A stretch of DNA of 64,000 nucleotides from Polyodon spathula (Eukaryota > Chordata > Actinopteri > Acipenseriformes > Polyodontidae), in NCBI RefSeq assembly GCF_017654505.1, contig NC_054538.1, forward strand, positions 50,169,489-50,233,488. Direction: 5' to 3'. This document shows positions 31,874-43,323 of this stretch, piece by piece (position 1 is the stretch's first letter; each line of letters starts with the position of its first letter). The position numbers and the translations under genes were made by a program. The notes under the pieces are model-generated. The model did no database searches. It was not told the DNA's origin and saw nothing but the letters and a program-made list of their open reading frames with translations.

Positions 31874-32745
31874 GCTGGGAAGCTGCTGACATCAGAGCCA
31901 GGAGCTGCTGCAAGGTGGACACCTTCAGTCTCTTGCCAAACTGAAAAAGCACTAGGCAGGACGAGAACCTATGAACTCTTTCGTCTGGCAAAGTGGCGAT
32001 CATATTGCTTGAGTTCAAGTGGATTGCCAGGTAGAAGACAAGCTGGGACAGCACTAGCTGGCTTTTTGATACACTTACTATAAGACCGAGCTTGCCAAAA
32101 AGTCGGCACAAATGAGCCAGTCATCCAGATAATAACACTCTGACTTTCTGTGGCCTAGTAGTATGGGAACATGGAAGTAGGAGTCGCCTCTTCTTGAACT
32201 TTCTGCGCCTAACAGTAACAGTGTCGTCACCTCTTGGGACATCACCAGAGCATCACGAAGGTTTGTGTCCATGGCAACAACTCACTTCCGCGAAGGGGGG
32301 AGGGCCCTGTTTGAACTGGAGCCAGTAGCCGAACTGAGCACCTAGATGTCATTGGTGCATGATCACTAATGTGCCAGGTGGTCCTGAGAGGAGCCCTGGG
32401 CCTGTGGCAGTAAACCCTCAGGGCTGCTGAGCCATGGCAGGTTTCGCCTGGCCTTCTGAGCCTGCAAAGGGCAGTGATACTGGCAGCAATATCCCCTGTT
32501 GGATGGGGCACCTCGCTGTGCTGGAGCAGTTGAATGCCCCATAAGAGGCTGCTGGGGTCTGGGCCGCCACTGTAGCATGGGTCGCCATTGAGGCACAGGT
32601 CTGTAGACTTTTGGTGGACTCTGGCCTGCTGCGACCTCTTCAAGAGCTTGTCCACTGCTGGGCCAAAAGTATGGCCTGGAGTGACAGGAGCGTCAAGGAG
32701 GGAAGCCTTTTCTTCATCTGGAACCTGTGCCTGGTAGAGCCACAA
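31874..32745 (-). pseudogene. DIRS-B reverse transcriptase
   Basis: Minus ORFs at 31737-32111 (thumb, partly Tc1), 32078-32272 with the RT box 'CYYLDDWLICA' (both aspartates intact, unlike copy A) and 32242-32745 upstream. Several frames are needed, so it is not translatable as one protein. Confidence 0.75.
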
Positions 32746-34087
32746 CTACCTTCGAGTGGCGATCAACGCCGCGAGGCCTCTGCCCAGTGCCTGCCCATTA
32801 AATATGGACAGTTGCAGGAGGTGATCTGTCACTAGGTGCAGCTCCTCCAGCAGTGCTGGGAGGGCTAGTGGTTCACAGACAGTGCCTGCAGCAATGTAGC
32901 CTGGTACACCACAAGGGTGCTGGTAATTCTACCCATGCGTGTGGCAAAGGCCTCTGCCGTATAAGCTTTCTTGAGCATGGTCTCAGTAACCTTGCATTGC
33001 TTATTCGGGCAGGACAAGTCCTTAGCCAGGACTAGCAAATGTTGTACAATAGGTCAGCCGATCGCGGAACAGGCTGTCACAGGGTTACCTCACGAGGATT
33101 GGACCTCACTAAAGGTCTGCATAGCCGGAGCCAAGGGTTGATAAAAATATTGACCTCCTGGGCTCACACTGCTCAGGCCAGGGCACCTGTAACACTGCAG
33201 TGGCATGCTTTAACAGGTCTTTGAGTTCCCTGGAAAATGAAAGGGGAACTGAAAAAGTTTCCAACTCATTGTCCTCAGTCTGAGGGCCAGGGAACTGAAA
33301 AAGTTTCTAACTCATTGTCCTCAGTCTGAGGGCCAGGGAACTGAAAAAGTTTCCAACTCATTTTCCTCAGTCTGAGGCCCGAGTTAAAGTTCCTGCTCCA
33401 TGTCCCCATTAGGCTCCTCTGAGGCTGCAAGAGACACAGTTTTCCTGCTGCCAGACAGTTAAGTCCTCAACCTGCTGTTCCGTCAGTGGAACCGGAGCGG
33501 GGGGGGGGGGCAGATGGAGCAGTGTGCGTATCTAACAGGCTAGTCTGCTGCGCAGAGATGGCCTGCCACATAATGTCCATCTGCTTTTTGAAACCTTCAG
33601 AGGGCATGGCCCAAGAAGGCTTCTCCTTTCTTGCATGGGGTGGAGAGGAAGAGAAAGATGATGAGGACGAAGAGGAGCCTCTACACTTGGAACACTGCCT
33701 GCATGAAGCAGAGCATGTGCAGGGTGTGGAGAGCCTCTCTGCTCTAGAGGGAGAGTGCGACCTTTGAGCCAGGGTGATAGTGTCCAGTGCACGTCATAGT
33801 ACCTGTGCAGGGGCCAGTGCGGTACCGAGGCTGCTGTGACCCGACGTGGTGCACGGACGGTACCGGTGACCAATGCACGGGCCAGAGATGCTGGTGCAGA
33901 GCATGGGAAACCACGGTGACCACGGAAAACACAGCAACAACAGGAGTACCGCAGCAGAGACTGTGTGTGCCAGCTTGATAGCCTGAGCTAAAAAGCTGCC
34001 CACCGCTGCCCACTTCATTCATGAATTGGAGGAGACGTGATTGAACTAGCTATTGGAGGGGGCGGCGCTATGGGTACTTTAGGGGGA
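32746..34087 (-). pseudogene. DIRS-B gag-like region
   Basis: Minus ORFs at 33532-33873, 33744-34022 and 33794-34018 are His/Pro/Ser-rich and correspond in position to the gag-like ORF of copies A and C. A 46-bp direct repeat in three copies lies at 33245-33380, and a G10 run at 33497. No zinc motif is confidently visible. Confidence 0.5.
33245..33380 (+). repeat. 46-bp tandem repeat, three copies
   Basis: Units start 'ggaactgaaaaagtttccaa' at 33245, 33291 and 33337 and differ by one to three bases. 46 is not a multiple of three, so the repeat would shift any frame. Confidence 0.95.
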
Positions 34088-34560
34088 TGTGACGTTGTGA
34101 TCGATTCCTTTGTTGTGGTTAATGGTAGGATGCGATGACTGTTTTGGAAAAACAGAGTTAAGTGTGTGCTTTGTTTTGCAACCGTGTGTGTTTTGTTGTC
34201 GGCAGACTGATCAAGCACGGAGCTGGGAGCTGCAGCCTTAGGGCCAGCGATTCACCCGGACTTCACCGCACCTGCACTTAACCAGCATCACTGTTGCAGC
34301 ACCGCACCTACACTAAGAGCACGCACTGTCCCGAGAAGTGTCTGTTTTGGGTTGTGTTTGTTTTTGTATTATTATTTCGGGACTGTAACCCCTCGTTTTG
34401 CCGCTGGCAATACCCATTGTTGGGTAGAGCCAACTTTATTATTTTTGATCAGTGAAAGCGATTAAGGAGAATTAAAATTTGAACCGTGAACTTTGTGTTT
34501 GTCCTTGTTTGGAGCACCTGCATCACCCTTTCACTACGCACAGCAACCCACAAGATCACA
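34088..34560 (+). mobile_element. Family-A-like LTR inside DIRS-B
   Basis: 'gcacggagctgggagctgca', 'gccagcgattcacccggact' and the tail '..actacgcacagcaaccc' align with the 3' half of family-A LTRs. The right end meets DIRS terminal sequence at 34561. The left end (tgtgac at 34088) is a guess and no TSD is seen. Confidence 0.5.
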
Positions 34561-34939
34561 GTAATGGATACATTTAGTACTTGAAATGGAACTAATAATA
34601 CAACATTAGTTATATATCGCATTTGTAGTGTAATACACAACAGAGATATATACGCAGATAGCAGTAACAGGTACTTTTCTGTATATGGCGTCTCCCGTGA
34701 GGTTCAGTTCTGAAAGGAAAAATGATGTTGGTATCTGTACGTGCAGTCTTCTTATGCCCTCGGTGGGCGGGCATGACTGCGTCACAGGCACTGGTGCGTA
34801 GCTTTGGTATCTATTCAGGTTTCAGTAATGGTTACAAGCATTTACTGAACATTAGCCACTAACAATATGACAAAGACTAAAATACACAATTTCTGGTAGA
34901 TTAACAAAAGCACTTAAGCAATTTCAAATAGTTGTTCAT

Positions 34940-35860
34940 GACAAAAGCATTGACACCTTTACCTTAAAATATATTGATTGATTGAAAACAATTATACAGT
35001 AACTAAGCTGCGTTATAAAGTCAGTAGCCAGAAAAAGGGGTAATTACTTCAAACATCTGCTGAAGAAGAACACTGGAAATACAGCAAGACAAAGGGGTTG
35101 GATTCACGTTTGAGAAAAGCACTCGTAGAAAACTAGAAAACTACAATAAAAGAAATGGCAACAGAACAGTATCAAAGAAATATGGACTATCAAAATCCAC
35201 AATCAGAGCAATAATTAAGAAGTACCACAGAACAAATTCAACTGGAATGTTTGAATGCAGTGGATATACAAAAGAAAAATTATGGATAAAGCGAGTAGGA
35301 GAATCATTCGAGCAGCTAAAAGTCCAAGATTAAAAGCCAAGGACTTAAAAGATTTAGAAGCATCAGACATAATAGTGCACAAAAAGAACTGTACAAAGGA
35401 CATAGAACACAGAAGAGTTGTACGTATGTAGACCTCACTGCAAACCACTTTTAAAGAAAACTCATAAAAACTTTGCCAAAAAATATGAACAGGAATATGA
35501 AACATTCTTCAACAAAATTATCTGATCCAATGTAACTAAAATATAACTTTTCTCATAAAATGGACCACAGTATGTTTGGAGAAAAAGGAAATCCTTCAAG
35601 AAGAAAATAAACATGGAGGTGGTTCAAAACTGGACACATTCGAATGAATGCAGACATGTATTAAAACATTCTACTAAGTAAAACGATACCACCTGCTCGT
35701 AGGCTGATTGGCAGACAGTTTATCTTCCAACACGACAGTGACCCAAAGCATATGGCTGTCAGCTCTGAAGAAAACAAAGCTAAAAGTTCTGGAATTGCCC
35801 CAGATTAGAACAATGACATACATTATGATTAGTATGACAAGAATATTGTGCAACATGGCT
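34940..35860 (+). pseudogene. Old Tc1/mariner transposase relic
   Basis: Degenerate coding on the plus strand. 35130-35220 resembles the HTH ('NRTVSKKYGLSKSTIRAIIK'), 35560-35600 the region after the first Asp ('QYVWRKKGNPS'), and 35708-35760 the second Asp motif ('IFQHDSDPKHMA'). Many stops. A different and older family than the Tc1 at 30.2 kb. Confidence 0.7.
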
Positions 35861-36189
35861 CTATGGCAGAAAACAGGAAACAAAACTAACAGGTACATTG
35901 CATCTGCCTCTTTGATGTTTTGGTGTTTTTTCATCCCTAAGAAACCATCAATATTTTACTTACAAATAAAGGTCTTCCAAATAGAATGTGTTGAGGTTCA
36001 AGACTTGTCTTCATGGAAAATGGGAAGGGAAACATTGACAAATGGCAATTGGAAGGGAAACCTTGACAAAAGGCAGTACTGTACAGTTACAAATCAAATA
36101 AATAAAAAATAAGGAACAGTATTAATGTTTTTTTTCTTGTTAATTGCTCACCATTTAAACATCATACAACCTACAAGTAAAATGAAAAG

Positions 36190-37333
36190 AAAAACACTGA
36201 CATTACAGTACAAAATGTACAAATCATTAGATAAGGAAGTTTTCCAATTCCTTCTCTAACACTTGCTTGGGTTAGTCATTGTGGCATCAAAACCAGAGTT
36301 CGGGGTGTCCGCTTTATTCTGCTGAAGAAGCACCTGCTCAAGTTTATGCAATCGTTTTTGGGGGAGTGCTACTTTCAGAACCCTACCCCAACAAAACAGT
36401 CACCTCTAAGCTACTACTGATACAGTATTGAGGTAGGATGAAACTGCAGACAGGGATACAAAAAGCTGCAATGTATCTGTGCACCAAGCACATTAAAACA
36501 GCGAGGATGTCAGACCCAGTCTTCGATCTCTGTTAAGATTGTGTCAGACGTTCTGACACACTTGTTATTTAAATTATTGATATACTTAGTATGGAAGTCT
36601 TGCTCCACTCTTCGCAGTTGCAGTCATTTATATTCAATTTTTCCAGCTTGTGTAATTAAATCTGCATGCACATCTAGTTACCTCTTGGTAACATGGGACT
36701 ACAAGGCAGACAGTTATTGCAATCCCGACAGACCCCTGGTGTAGAAAAGGCACAACCAGAAACCTGTAGCAACATCTAACAGATCAATTAAGGCTTTACA
36801 GTTTTAAAACACAATTTTACTATCTAAAATTCACAGTGCTAGCTAAAATTCAAAACACACAGAGGCCACAGCTCTCCCTTCCTCTTGGCCCAGCAGTCTT
36901 GCCAGAGGTATTGAAAATAGAGCACATTTACAGCTTCGTCATTTTCTTGGATCATTTAAACAAAACAGGTATTTTGCTGAAAATAATGTCACTTTTAACT
37001 CATTCTCAATGCAACAGGCAAGATCTGGTTTTACTGCAGGACTTGAGTATTTTAATTGCTGTCCCAATACTGACGTCAAATGGAATTATTACATACAGGT
37101 GCAGGGAACTTCAGAATGAAATCCCAGACAAGTAAGAACAACTTTAAACAAACTAAGATCCATAGAGCTGTAGAAAAGCACAAATAGTTCCAATAAGGTC
37201 TAACAGGACCTCTTCATAGGTAGATCTTCATATTCATGGCCTGTGTTTCTCATCAGACATGATGAAGATGCACCTCATTAACGCACCCTGTTGTTAAACC
37301 AGAGTGGTACTGTGGTCCCCACGTCCACCTGGC
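36190..37333 (-). other. fzd3: Probable fzd3 3' UTR
   Basis: Sequence downstream (minus strand) of the fzd3 stop codon. No mobile-element signature is seen between 36190 and 37333. One AATAAA on the minus strand is at 36318-36313. Known vertebrate FZD3 transcripts have long 3' UTRs, so the real end could lie further out, in or beyond the Tc1 relic. The boundary is not established. Confidence 0.4.
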
Positions 37334-37544
37334 TCAAGCACTTGCACCGTCCTCTTCTATGACCCGGTTCATGCTGGTGCCATGGGTGATGTGTGTTGGA
37401 ACGTTGCTTAAGTCCCGGATGCTGCTGTGCCGTGACTGGTCATTAAGGCGATGCATGCTGCTGTGCCGCGATTGGTCATTGAGTCTAGGCATGCTTCCGT
37501 GTGCAAGCCTGTCATCCATACCTCTGTAACTGCAGGGGGTATAC
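37334..37544 (-). CDS. fzd3: Frizzled-3, last coding exon
   Basis: Acceptor tttacag at 37551-37545; the first base G completes an Arg codon split with the previous exon (AG|G). It encodes the end of the cytoplasmic tail: 'YTPCSYRGMDDRLAHGSM', a doubled 'RLNDQSRHSS' motif, then 'SIRDLSNVPTHITHGTSMNR' and VIEEDGASA, stop TGA at 37336-37334. This is the very conserved FZD3 C-terminus and separates it from FZD6 and other frizzleds. Serine-rich tails of this class are phosphorylation targets in receptor trafficking (family knowledge, not visible here). Confidence 0.95.
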
Positions 37545-38184
37545 CTGTAAACCACGAAAGAGGTTAGCTGCTGACTATTTCCACTTAAATAATACTATAT
37601 TAAAAACAGGACAGCTGTAGTTTGTAGAATGCATGATTGAAGCCAAAGATGTCTGAATTATACGGTGAATGGGGTAGGTGGGTCTACCACTTTTATTACA
37701 TTTGTTTGCATATTTTTCACTAAGCTCAATTGTGTCATGTTATTATTAAAGGGACTGTATCTATAAAACACAAGGTTATACCACAGCTCAAGACTCATTT
37801 CATGTTAGTTGATTTTTACAAAAATATCCAGGGATAAAACAAATTATTGAGTACGTATTTAAAAGTGTGAGGATTGCCGAATAAAGACAGAGATTGAGTT
37901 TGTTATTTAAAGCCATTCTCACAAGTATGAATAACTACAGTACTCAATAAATGTTTGTGGAGTGTTCCATTTATAACATGTGTATTTTATATCATGGGGA
38001 CTTGTTGCAGCTTAGAAGAAGTGGAGTGAGCTGATTAGATCAGATTTTAGTTTATAGATGTTTTGCTTGTGATGAAAAAGTTCAAGTAAAAATAGTTTTT
38101 AATAAAGGGTGCTGGTAACCCTTTATTATATAGCACATTTATTTGAGAATTTGGAGATTACAGTTCTAACACCATCATACCCAC
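37545..38184 (-). other. fzd3: fzd3 intron, 640 bp
   Basis: GT..AG intron between the two tail exons (gtgggt..tttacag). Short, AT-rich, without a recognisable mobile element. The only compact intron in the visible gene. Confidence 0.85.
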
Positions 38185-38418
38185 CTGCCATCGCGGGAAC
38201 GGTGCAGACTGCCATGGTAACTACTCATCTTGCTGTGGATGCTGCCAGCTTTGCTTTTCTGGTCATCCAGCATGGCAAGGTGTGTGGAGGAGGCATGAGT
38301 GGAGGTTCCCTGTGTTGAAGTCCCTCTTGACTTGCGAATGATGGGTGTGTTAGGGTCTCGCAGAAGGGACTGTGCAAAGTCAGGTTCCTGGAGCACTTGT
38401 CGGCTCTCATTCACAGTG
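38185..38418 (-). CDS. fzd3: Frizzled-3, cytoplasmic-tail exon
   Basis: Acceptor cagcag; using the second AG the exon is 38418-38185 (234 nt), donor AG|gtgggt. It encodes 'TVNESRQVLQEPDFAQSLLR', 'DPNTPIIRKSRGTSTQGTST', 'THLAMLDDQKSKAGSIHSK' and 'SSYHGSLHRSRDGR'. The first base completes a GA|C Asp codon from the TM7 exon. It is very close to the human FZD3 tail. The two adjacent AGs make a NAGNAG acceptor: using the first would add one Ser. Confidence 0.95.
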
Positions 38419-39489
38419 CTGCTGTAGGTAACAGAAGGAATATCAGAGCCATGGAGAAAACATTCTGATACCATCAAACTGAGAAATATTTAGAACAAAT
38501 GTCACCACTAGAGGATGTGGATACAGTTACATATGTAAGTGTGGCATGTGAATATTTTGCTGAATTACGTATACAGAATAGGAACCATGTGTTTCTACCC
38601 CCACCTCACAGATTACAGCATGCTGCCTGACATGATGGTGTTGCATGGCAGCAAATCAGAAATTTCTGATTTTTTAGATTTTAGTTTTTTTTTTAGTTTT
38701 TTTTTTTTAAACAACAGCAGGGGCCACTGTGGCATTCAAGTAAATGCTTTTGGAAAACAAAACAGAATGTTTTTTTAGACAGGAAGTCAGGACTGTTTTT
38801 TAACACAGCCAAAGTAATTGTGTCTTTGGATAATATCCTTATTGTTAATATCGCCTATGTTGCTAATGCACAGTATCGTTGCAGGACGTACCAGAGCATA
38901 TTTGCAGTCTGCCTGCTGTAATAATAATGAATGTTGAATGCTGAATGGTGAGCAATTGGATTCATATATTTATGTCAGTTATTGTTTTTATTTGCATTCA
39001 AATGCTTATGATTGACATGGGTCTGGGTGGAGGTTTAATTGGCTCAATTAAACAATTTAGAACAGGGTTTGAACAAAGACCAGGATCCACCCTTGCTCTA
39101 GGGCGCTGACCTCAGTTGGTCTTGTGCTCGCAGCGTCCAAGTACGTCACCATTAGGAGTGTTATTCCACGATTACATGAGAATTAATAAATCAAGGATAA
39201 TAAAAAGAAGGATCAGACAGACTCCTATACTTGACTGAGTTTACCCATGATTCTATGCATTTTAAATCACAGGCACCATTATTGGAGCCTATTATTGTGT
39301 AGAAGTCAATGGGATTGTGGTTCAAGTTAACAAACGTTGTCCAGTGAATGATTTTATTAATAAAGCATTCAACGTTATGTATTATGCAATGTTTTTTTAT
39401 GTTCAAGTTTTCTGTTTACATTATTTTTTTCAAGTTTAATTTGTATATAGCATGTACTCTAACTAACTAGATGCTTAATAATAACAACA

Positions 39490-39735
39490 ATAATCTTTAT
39501 ATGGCACTTTTCATAGTGGAACACCATTACAAAACACTTTACAAGATACAAGACTAGGGTGTGTGAACTATGCATCAGCTGCAGATTCACTTACAAGAAC
39601 ATCTCACCTGAAAGACAGAGCACAAGAGGTTAAGTGACTTGCTCAGGGTCACACAATGAGTCAGTGGCTGTGCTGGGATTTGAACTGGGGACCTGCTGTT
39701 TACAAGCTCATTTGTTTATCCAATGGACCACACAG
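39490..39735 (-). repeat. tRNA-derived SINE
   Basis: On the minus strand: 'ggctgtgtggtccattggat', B-box-like 'ccagttcaaatccca', 'gtgtgaccctgagcaagtca', and a tail with 'gtgccatataaagattattg'. Same family as 8195-8437 and 54125-54362. Confidence 0.8.
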
Positions 39736-39819
39736 CCTGTTGTGTATGGTTTGAGTGTCTCCAAGCGTCAGACCAGGAGAGGTGTTTTTGTGTAAAAAAA
39801 AAAAAAAAAAAAGGACAAA

Positions 39820-40995
39820 GATGGGAAAGAACGGCAGAAGGCAGCAGCCACAACACCAGCCGGAGGAACAGCAGCCCGGGTGTTACTGCTGCGCTGAGCC
39901 TGGGCATTCTAGCACCAACTGCCCCTGGTACCCCCTCGGACAGCTACCCCAACTATGACCCATCTGCGGAGGTGAGCACTACGTCGCCCGCTGCCCATCA
40001 GGAGACTCAGTCACCGCAGCAACAGCAGGAGGAGGTCGGGGATGGTGGCTGGGAGGGTTTTAAAGAACCTCGCGGCAGAGTTATGCACTGGCTGTGGGGC
40101 TTATGGGCACACGTTAGCCATATGCCCTACGCAGTATGAAGAGGAGGAACTAGCGCCCAGATGGGGGGACCGTGAATGTCCAGCGCCCAGATGGGAGAAC
40201 GTTAGCTTCCAGCGCCCAGACGGGGGGACCACGGGAATCCAAAGCCTGAGAGGCAGCTGTTCCCACCATCACCACCAGCAGAGGAAGAATGCCTGCTGGT
40301 TTCCCCATCACAACCAGCAGAGGAAGAATGCCTGCTGGTTTCTCCTTCCGAGGCAGAGGGAGAGCCGCATCAGTCCCCTGCAAGAGAGGCAGAGCTGCAC
40401 CAGTCCCCTGTAATAAGGGTAGAATACACACCACTCCCACCTCTGCCGCCAGGAGACTACATGCTACTCCCACCTCCGCCGCCAGGAAACTACACGTCGC
40501 TCCCACCTCCATCGGCAGGAGCAGAGCAGCAGGAGCTGCCTCTGCCTGCGCCACCTTCACCGGCAGGAGACTACATGCCTCCGCCACCTCCACCAGCAGG
40601 AGCAGAGCAGCAGGAGCTGCCTCTGCCTCCACCACCTCCACCGGCAGGAGACTACACGCCTCCACCACCTCCACCGGCAGAAGCAGAGCAGCAGGAGCTG
40701 CCTCTGCCTCCGCCACCTCCACCACCCAGGAGCAGAGCAGCAGGAGCTGCCTCTGCCTCCTCCATCAGCAGAGGGTGAATGCCTGCTGGGTCCCTGTCCA
40801 CCAGCAGAGGGTGAATGCCTGTTAGGGTCTCGTCCACCAGCAGAGGGTGAATACCTGCTGGTATCATTTCCCCCACCAGCAGAGGATGAAGGCCTGCTTT
40901 GGTGTCACTTCCCCCACCAGCACGAGGAGAGGAGCTGGAGCTGCCTCTGCCTTCACCAGAAGGACCAGGACTAGATGCTGCCGGTCCTCAGCAGC
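39820..40995 (+). pseudogene. Gag-like zinc-knuckle/proline-rich protein remnant (plus copy)
   Basis: Two retroviral-type zinc knuckles of form C-x2-C-x4-H-x4-C: 'CCAEPGHSSTNC' preceded by CY (39880-39921) and 'CTGCGAYGHTLAIC' (about 40090-40131). A third Cys/His stretch 'CGGEHYVARC' lies between them (about 39964-39993). They are in different frames, so indels have occurred. After them comes a proline-rich region with repeats such as AEQQELPLP and PPPPPPAGDY (40440-40760), then the 36-bp repeat family. Zinc knuckles bind RNA in Gag proteins. An A19 run at 39795 precedes the frame. It looks like a non-autonomous LTR element's gag. The 3' LTR is missing; homology stops at about 40995. Confidence 0.7.
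40440..40760 (+). repeat. ~81-bp proline-rich coding repeat
   Basis: Three imperfect units with 'gcagagcagcaggagctgcc' and 'cctccaccgg' blocks, encoding AEQQELPLP then PPPPPPAGDY. The period is a multiple of three, consistent with a former protein repeat. The minus-strand alanine-rich ORF here is its shadow. Confidence 0.8.
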
Positions 40996-41834
40996 CGTAG
41001 CATAGTATGCCACCCCGCATAGATTTTAATGTAAAAATGGCTGCCACAAATCTTATCGAAATGCGCCCCTAACAACAAACTGCTGCTGTTTGAAAACCGC
41101 TTGTCCAACAAACTCCAAACTTGGTAGTTATCATCCCAGTAAGAATGGAATACAAATACGTAAAAATGGTTATGTTTTATAAAAAAAGATGGCCGCCAGA
41201 TGTATGTTTACGTCTGAAATTTACAACTGCCCCAGTTGACAAACGGTTTACTTGACTAACTCGAAACTTCAAAAGCATCATCCTTGACACTGTAGCAATA
41301 CAACTGACTTTTGTCAGTTTGTCAAAGTTTGTCGCAGAGTCATGAAAACACATATGTAAGTAGATGCCTACGTGTGGACAACCAGACTGGCATCCTCAAG
41401 TGGAAAAAGTTCACAGTTTGGCCACCAGACTAGATCTCGTGAAAATATTGGGCAATTTTCAAAACTCTTGTCGACAAAAATGACTTAAGATGGAGATCTG
41501 ACAATGTCAGCATATAGCACACAAATGGCCTGTAAAAAGGATACATTGAAACAAAATCAATTAGACGGTTGGTTTGCCCGCTGCGTTGGATTTGCGCAAA
41601 ATATTCAAATATCTTCTTGTCTGAAACCGCAATGTTGATCGGCACCAAAACTGTCACGTTTGCTCATGAGAAGGTCCTTTTTAAGTTTTGTAAAATCCCC
41701 GCTTTTTTGTTAAAAAACATGGATGTAGCGAGCAAAATAACAATTTCACGAGTGCTGTATTTACATATATATTAAAGTATAAATCCATACTGCAATATAC
41801 TAGAGACATGAAACTGAGTAAGATAGTAGAGGGT
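40996..41834. other. No gene recognised
   Basis: Follows the broken end of the gag-like fragment. It contains phrases such as 'aaaatggctgccacaaatct' and 'aagatggccgccagatgtat', which suggest an unclassified repeat. There is no coding signal and no clear ends. Confidence 0.35.
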
Positions 41835-42413
41835 TGTGACAAAGACCGCTGTAGTGGGGACGTCAGACCAGAAGAAACACACAGTACTGCGAGATGAAAT
41901 GATAAATGGATGTGCTGCTGTGCGGTTTATTATTATTACAAAATAAAACGGGACAAAAAAACAGGACCCGGCACTGGCAGCCAAAACAAAAAGACAAACA
42001 AAAACGAACTACACAGACAAACATGGTGAGCTGAAACTATGATTTACTTTACGTTATTTTCTCCTCTCTGCACCCGTTCTCCACTTACTGAACACACAAC
42101 CCCGAGTGGGTAAAAACATGCTGCTTTTATGCAGCTGTACCGAGAATCGATTGCTAATCAACCATTCAACTGGAGTCTCAGTACAACTGCAAGTGAATTA
42201 ATAAAAGTGCAATTCCCCGTGCTCACATATTATTACATTTTACCTGCACGTGAAGTTCTGTGCAATCCTCGTGCCTAAATGCAAACATACATTTTAAACA
42301 CTCGTGTTACACAGACCCATTTATATCCCGGGTACCAATGACTATACACCAACATTAACACACTACACGTAACATACAGCACAAATAGCCCAGGGGCGGG
42401 GCACTTTGCCACA
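41835..42413 (-). mobile_element. LTR (family B), minus orientation
   Basis: On the minus strand it starts TGTGGCAAAGTGCCCCGCCC at 42413 and ends TTTGTCACA at 41835 (579 bp), with a TATA-like 'gcataaaagc' near 42125 and 'aataataaac' near 41930. Immediately upstream on the minus strand is a purine-rich 'aaaggagg' (42422-42415), like a polypurine tract, and before that the gag-like region, so this is a 3' LTR. Its first bases resemble the tips of the GMPS element arms (TGTGGCAAAG). Confidence 0.75.
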
Positions 42414-42980
42414 TATACCTCCTTTGTGTAAAGCACATCTGGCCTCAACGGCCACCTACCCCCTTAAAAACCCAGCAGTCCAGGTCAAAGTCTTGGGCCG
42501 GGAAGGGGGGCTTCACTGGGCCCATGGCTGAAAATGCTGTCAGCTCCCCTGCCAGTAGTGGCATGGCTGACAGCATGGTGGTCCACTCCCGCAGCGGAAG
42601 AGCTGCTCTGTCCCGGCCGGGCGGTTCTTCCCCGCACTTCCCTCAGCAGCCTATGCAAGGGCTGCTGAGGGCTGCCAGCATCTAGTCCTGGTCCTTCTGG
42701 TGAAGGGAGAGGCAGCTCCTGCTCCTCTCCCCCTGATGGTGGTGGAGGCAGAGGCAGCTCCACCTCCTCTCCTCGTGCTGGTGGGGGAAGTGATACCAGC
42801 AGGCCTTCATCCTCTGCTGGTGGGGGAAGTGATACCAGCAGGCATTCATCCTCTGCTGGTGGAAAGGGACCCAGCAGGCATTCACCCTCTGCTGGTGTAA
42901 AGGGACCCAGCAGGCATTCACCCTCTGCTGGTGGAAAGGGATCCAGCAGGCTTTCTCACATAACTCTGAGATGGTTAGCA
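42414..42980 (-). pseudogene. Gag-like proline/repeat-rich remnant (minus copy)
   Basis: 42650-42960 is the reverse complement of the end of the plus copy (40750-40990). The minus ORF at 42682-42996 has five ~12-residue repeats of the form HQQRVNACWVPF (36-bp period, about 42775-42950), followed by Glu/Leu/Pro-rich sequence (42485-42763). Continues to the polypurine tract and family-B LTR. Zinc knuckles are not present in this copy. Confidence 0.7.
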
Positions 42981-43323
42981 TGTAATATGCAATCATAACT
43001 ACAGTAAAATACTACTCACTTAAAGTGAGATTAAGTCTATACTGTAGGTCTATTTTGAGCAGTACAAAAATACTTAACCTTTTCATAAGCCATTAACTTG
43101 TAATATGCAAAAATAACTCAAACAAATACTATTTACTTCAAATGAACACAAGTCTGTACTTTAGGTCTATTTTATCATTACAGAAATACTCAAACATTTC
43201 TTTAGGGAGATAAATAAAGTAATCAGTTTTCTGACAACATTTGTTTCTTGGCAGAACTGTGCTTACCATTCAAATTAGTTAACAGTCTGCTAACTGTTTT
43301 TCTTTTCTGTTTTTAAACTACAC

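Larger units (their letters stand above)
28917..34835 (-). mobile_element. DIRS-type retrotransposon copy B with nested insertions
   Basis: The left end 28917-28975 ('acctaatgttccctttcaag' and on) is an inverted match to 34560-34600 ('gtaatggatacatttagtac'), giving the inverted terminal repeats expected of DIRS. 34690-34835 is the extra terminal segment also found at 5386-5530. Minus-strand order is gag, RT, RNase H, recombinase. A Tc1 element (30233-31871) and an LTR-like sequence (about 34088-34560) interrupt it. Confidence 0.85.

Noticed and set aside
40150..40876. Minus-strand alanine/leucine-rich ORF (191 aa) and glycine-rich ORF
   Set aside because: Translations of the complement of the proline-rich gag-like repeats. 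The plus strand has the zinc knuckles and sensible composition.
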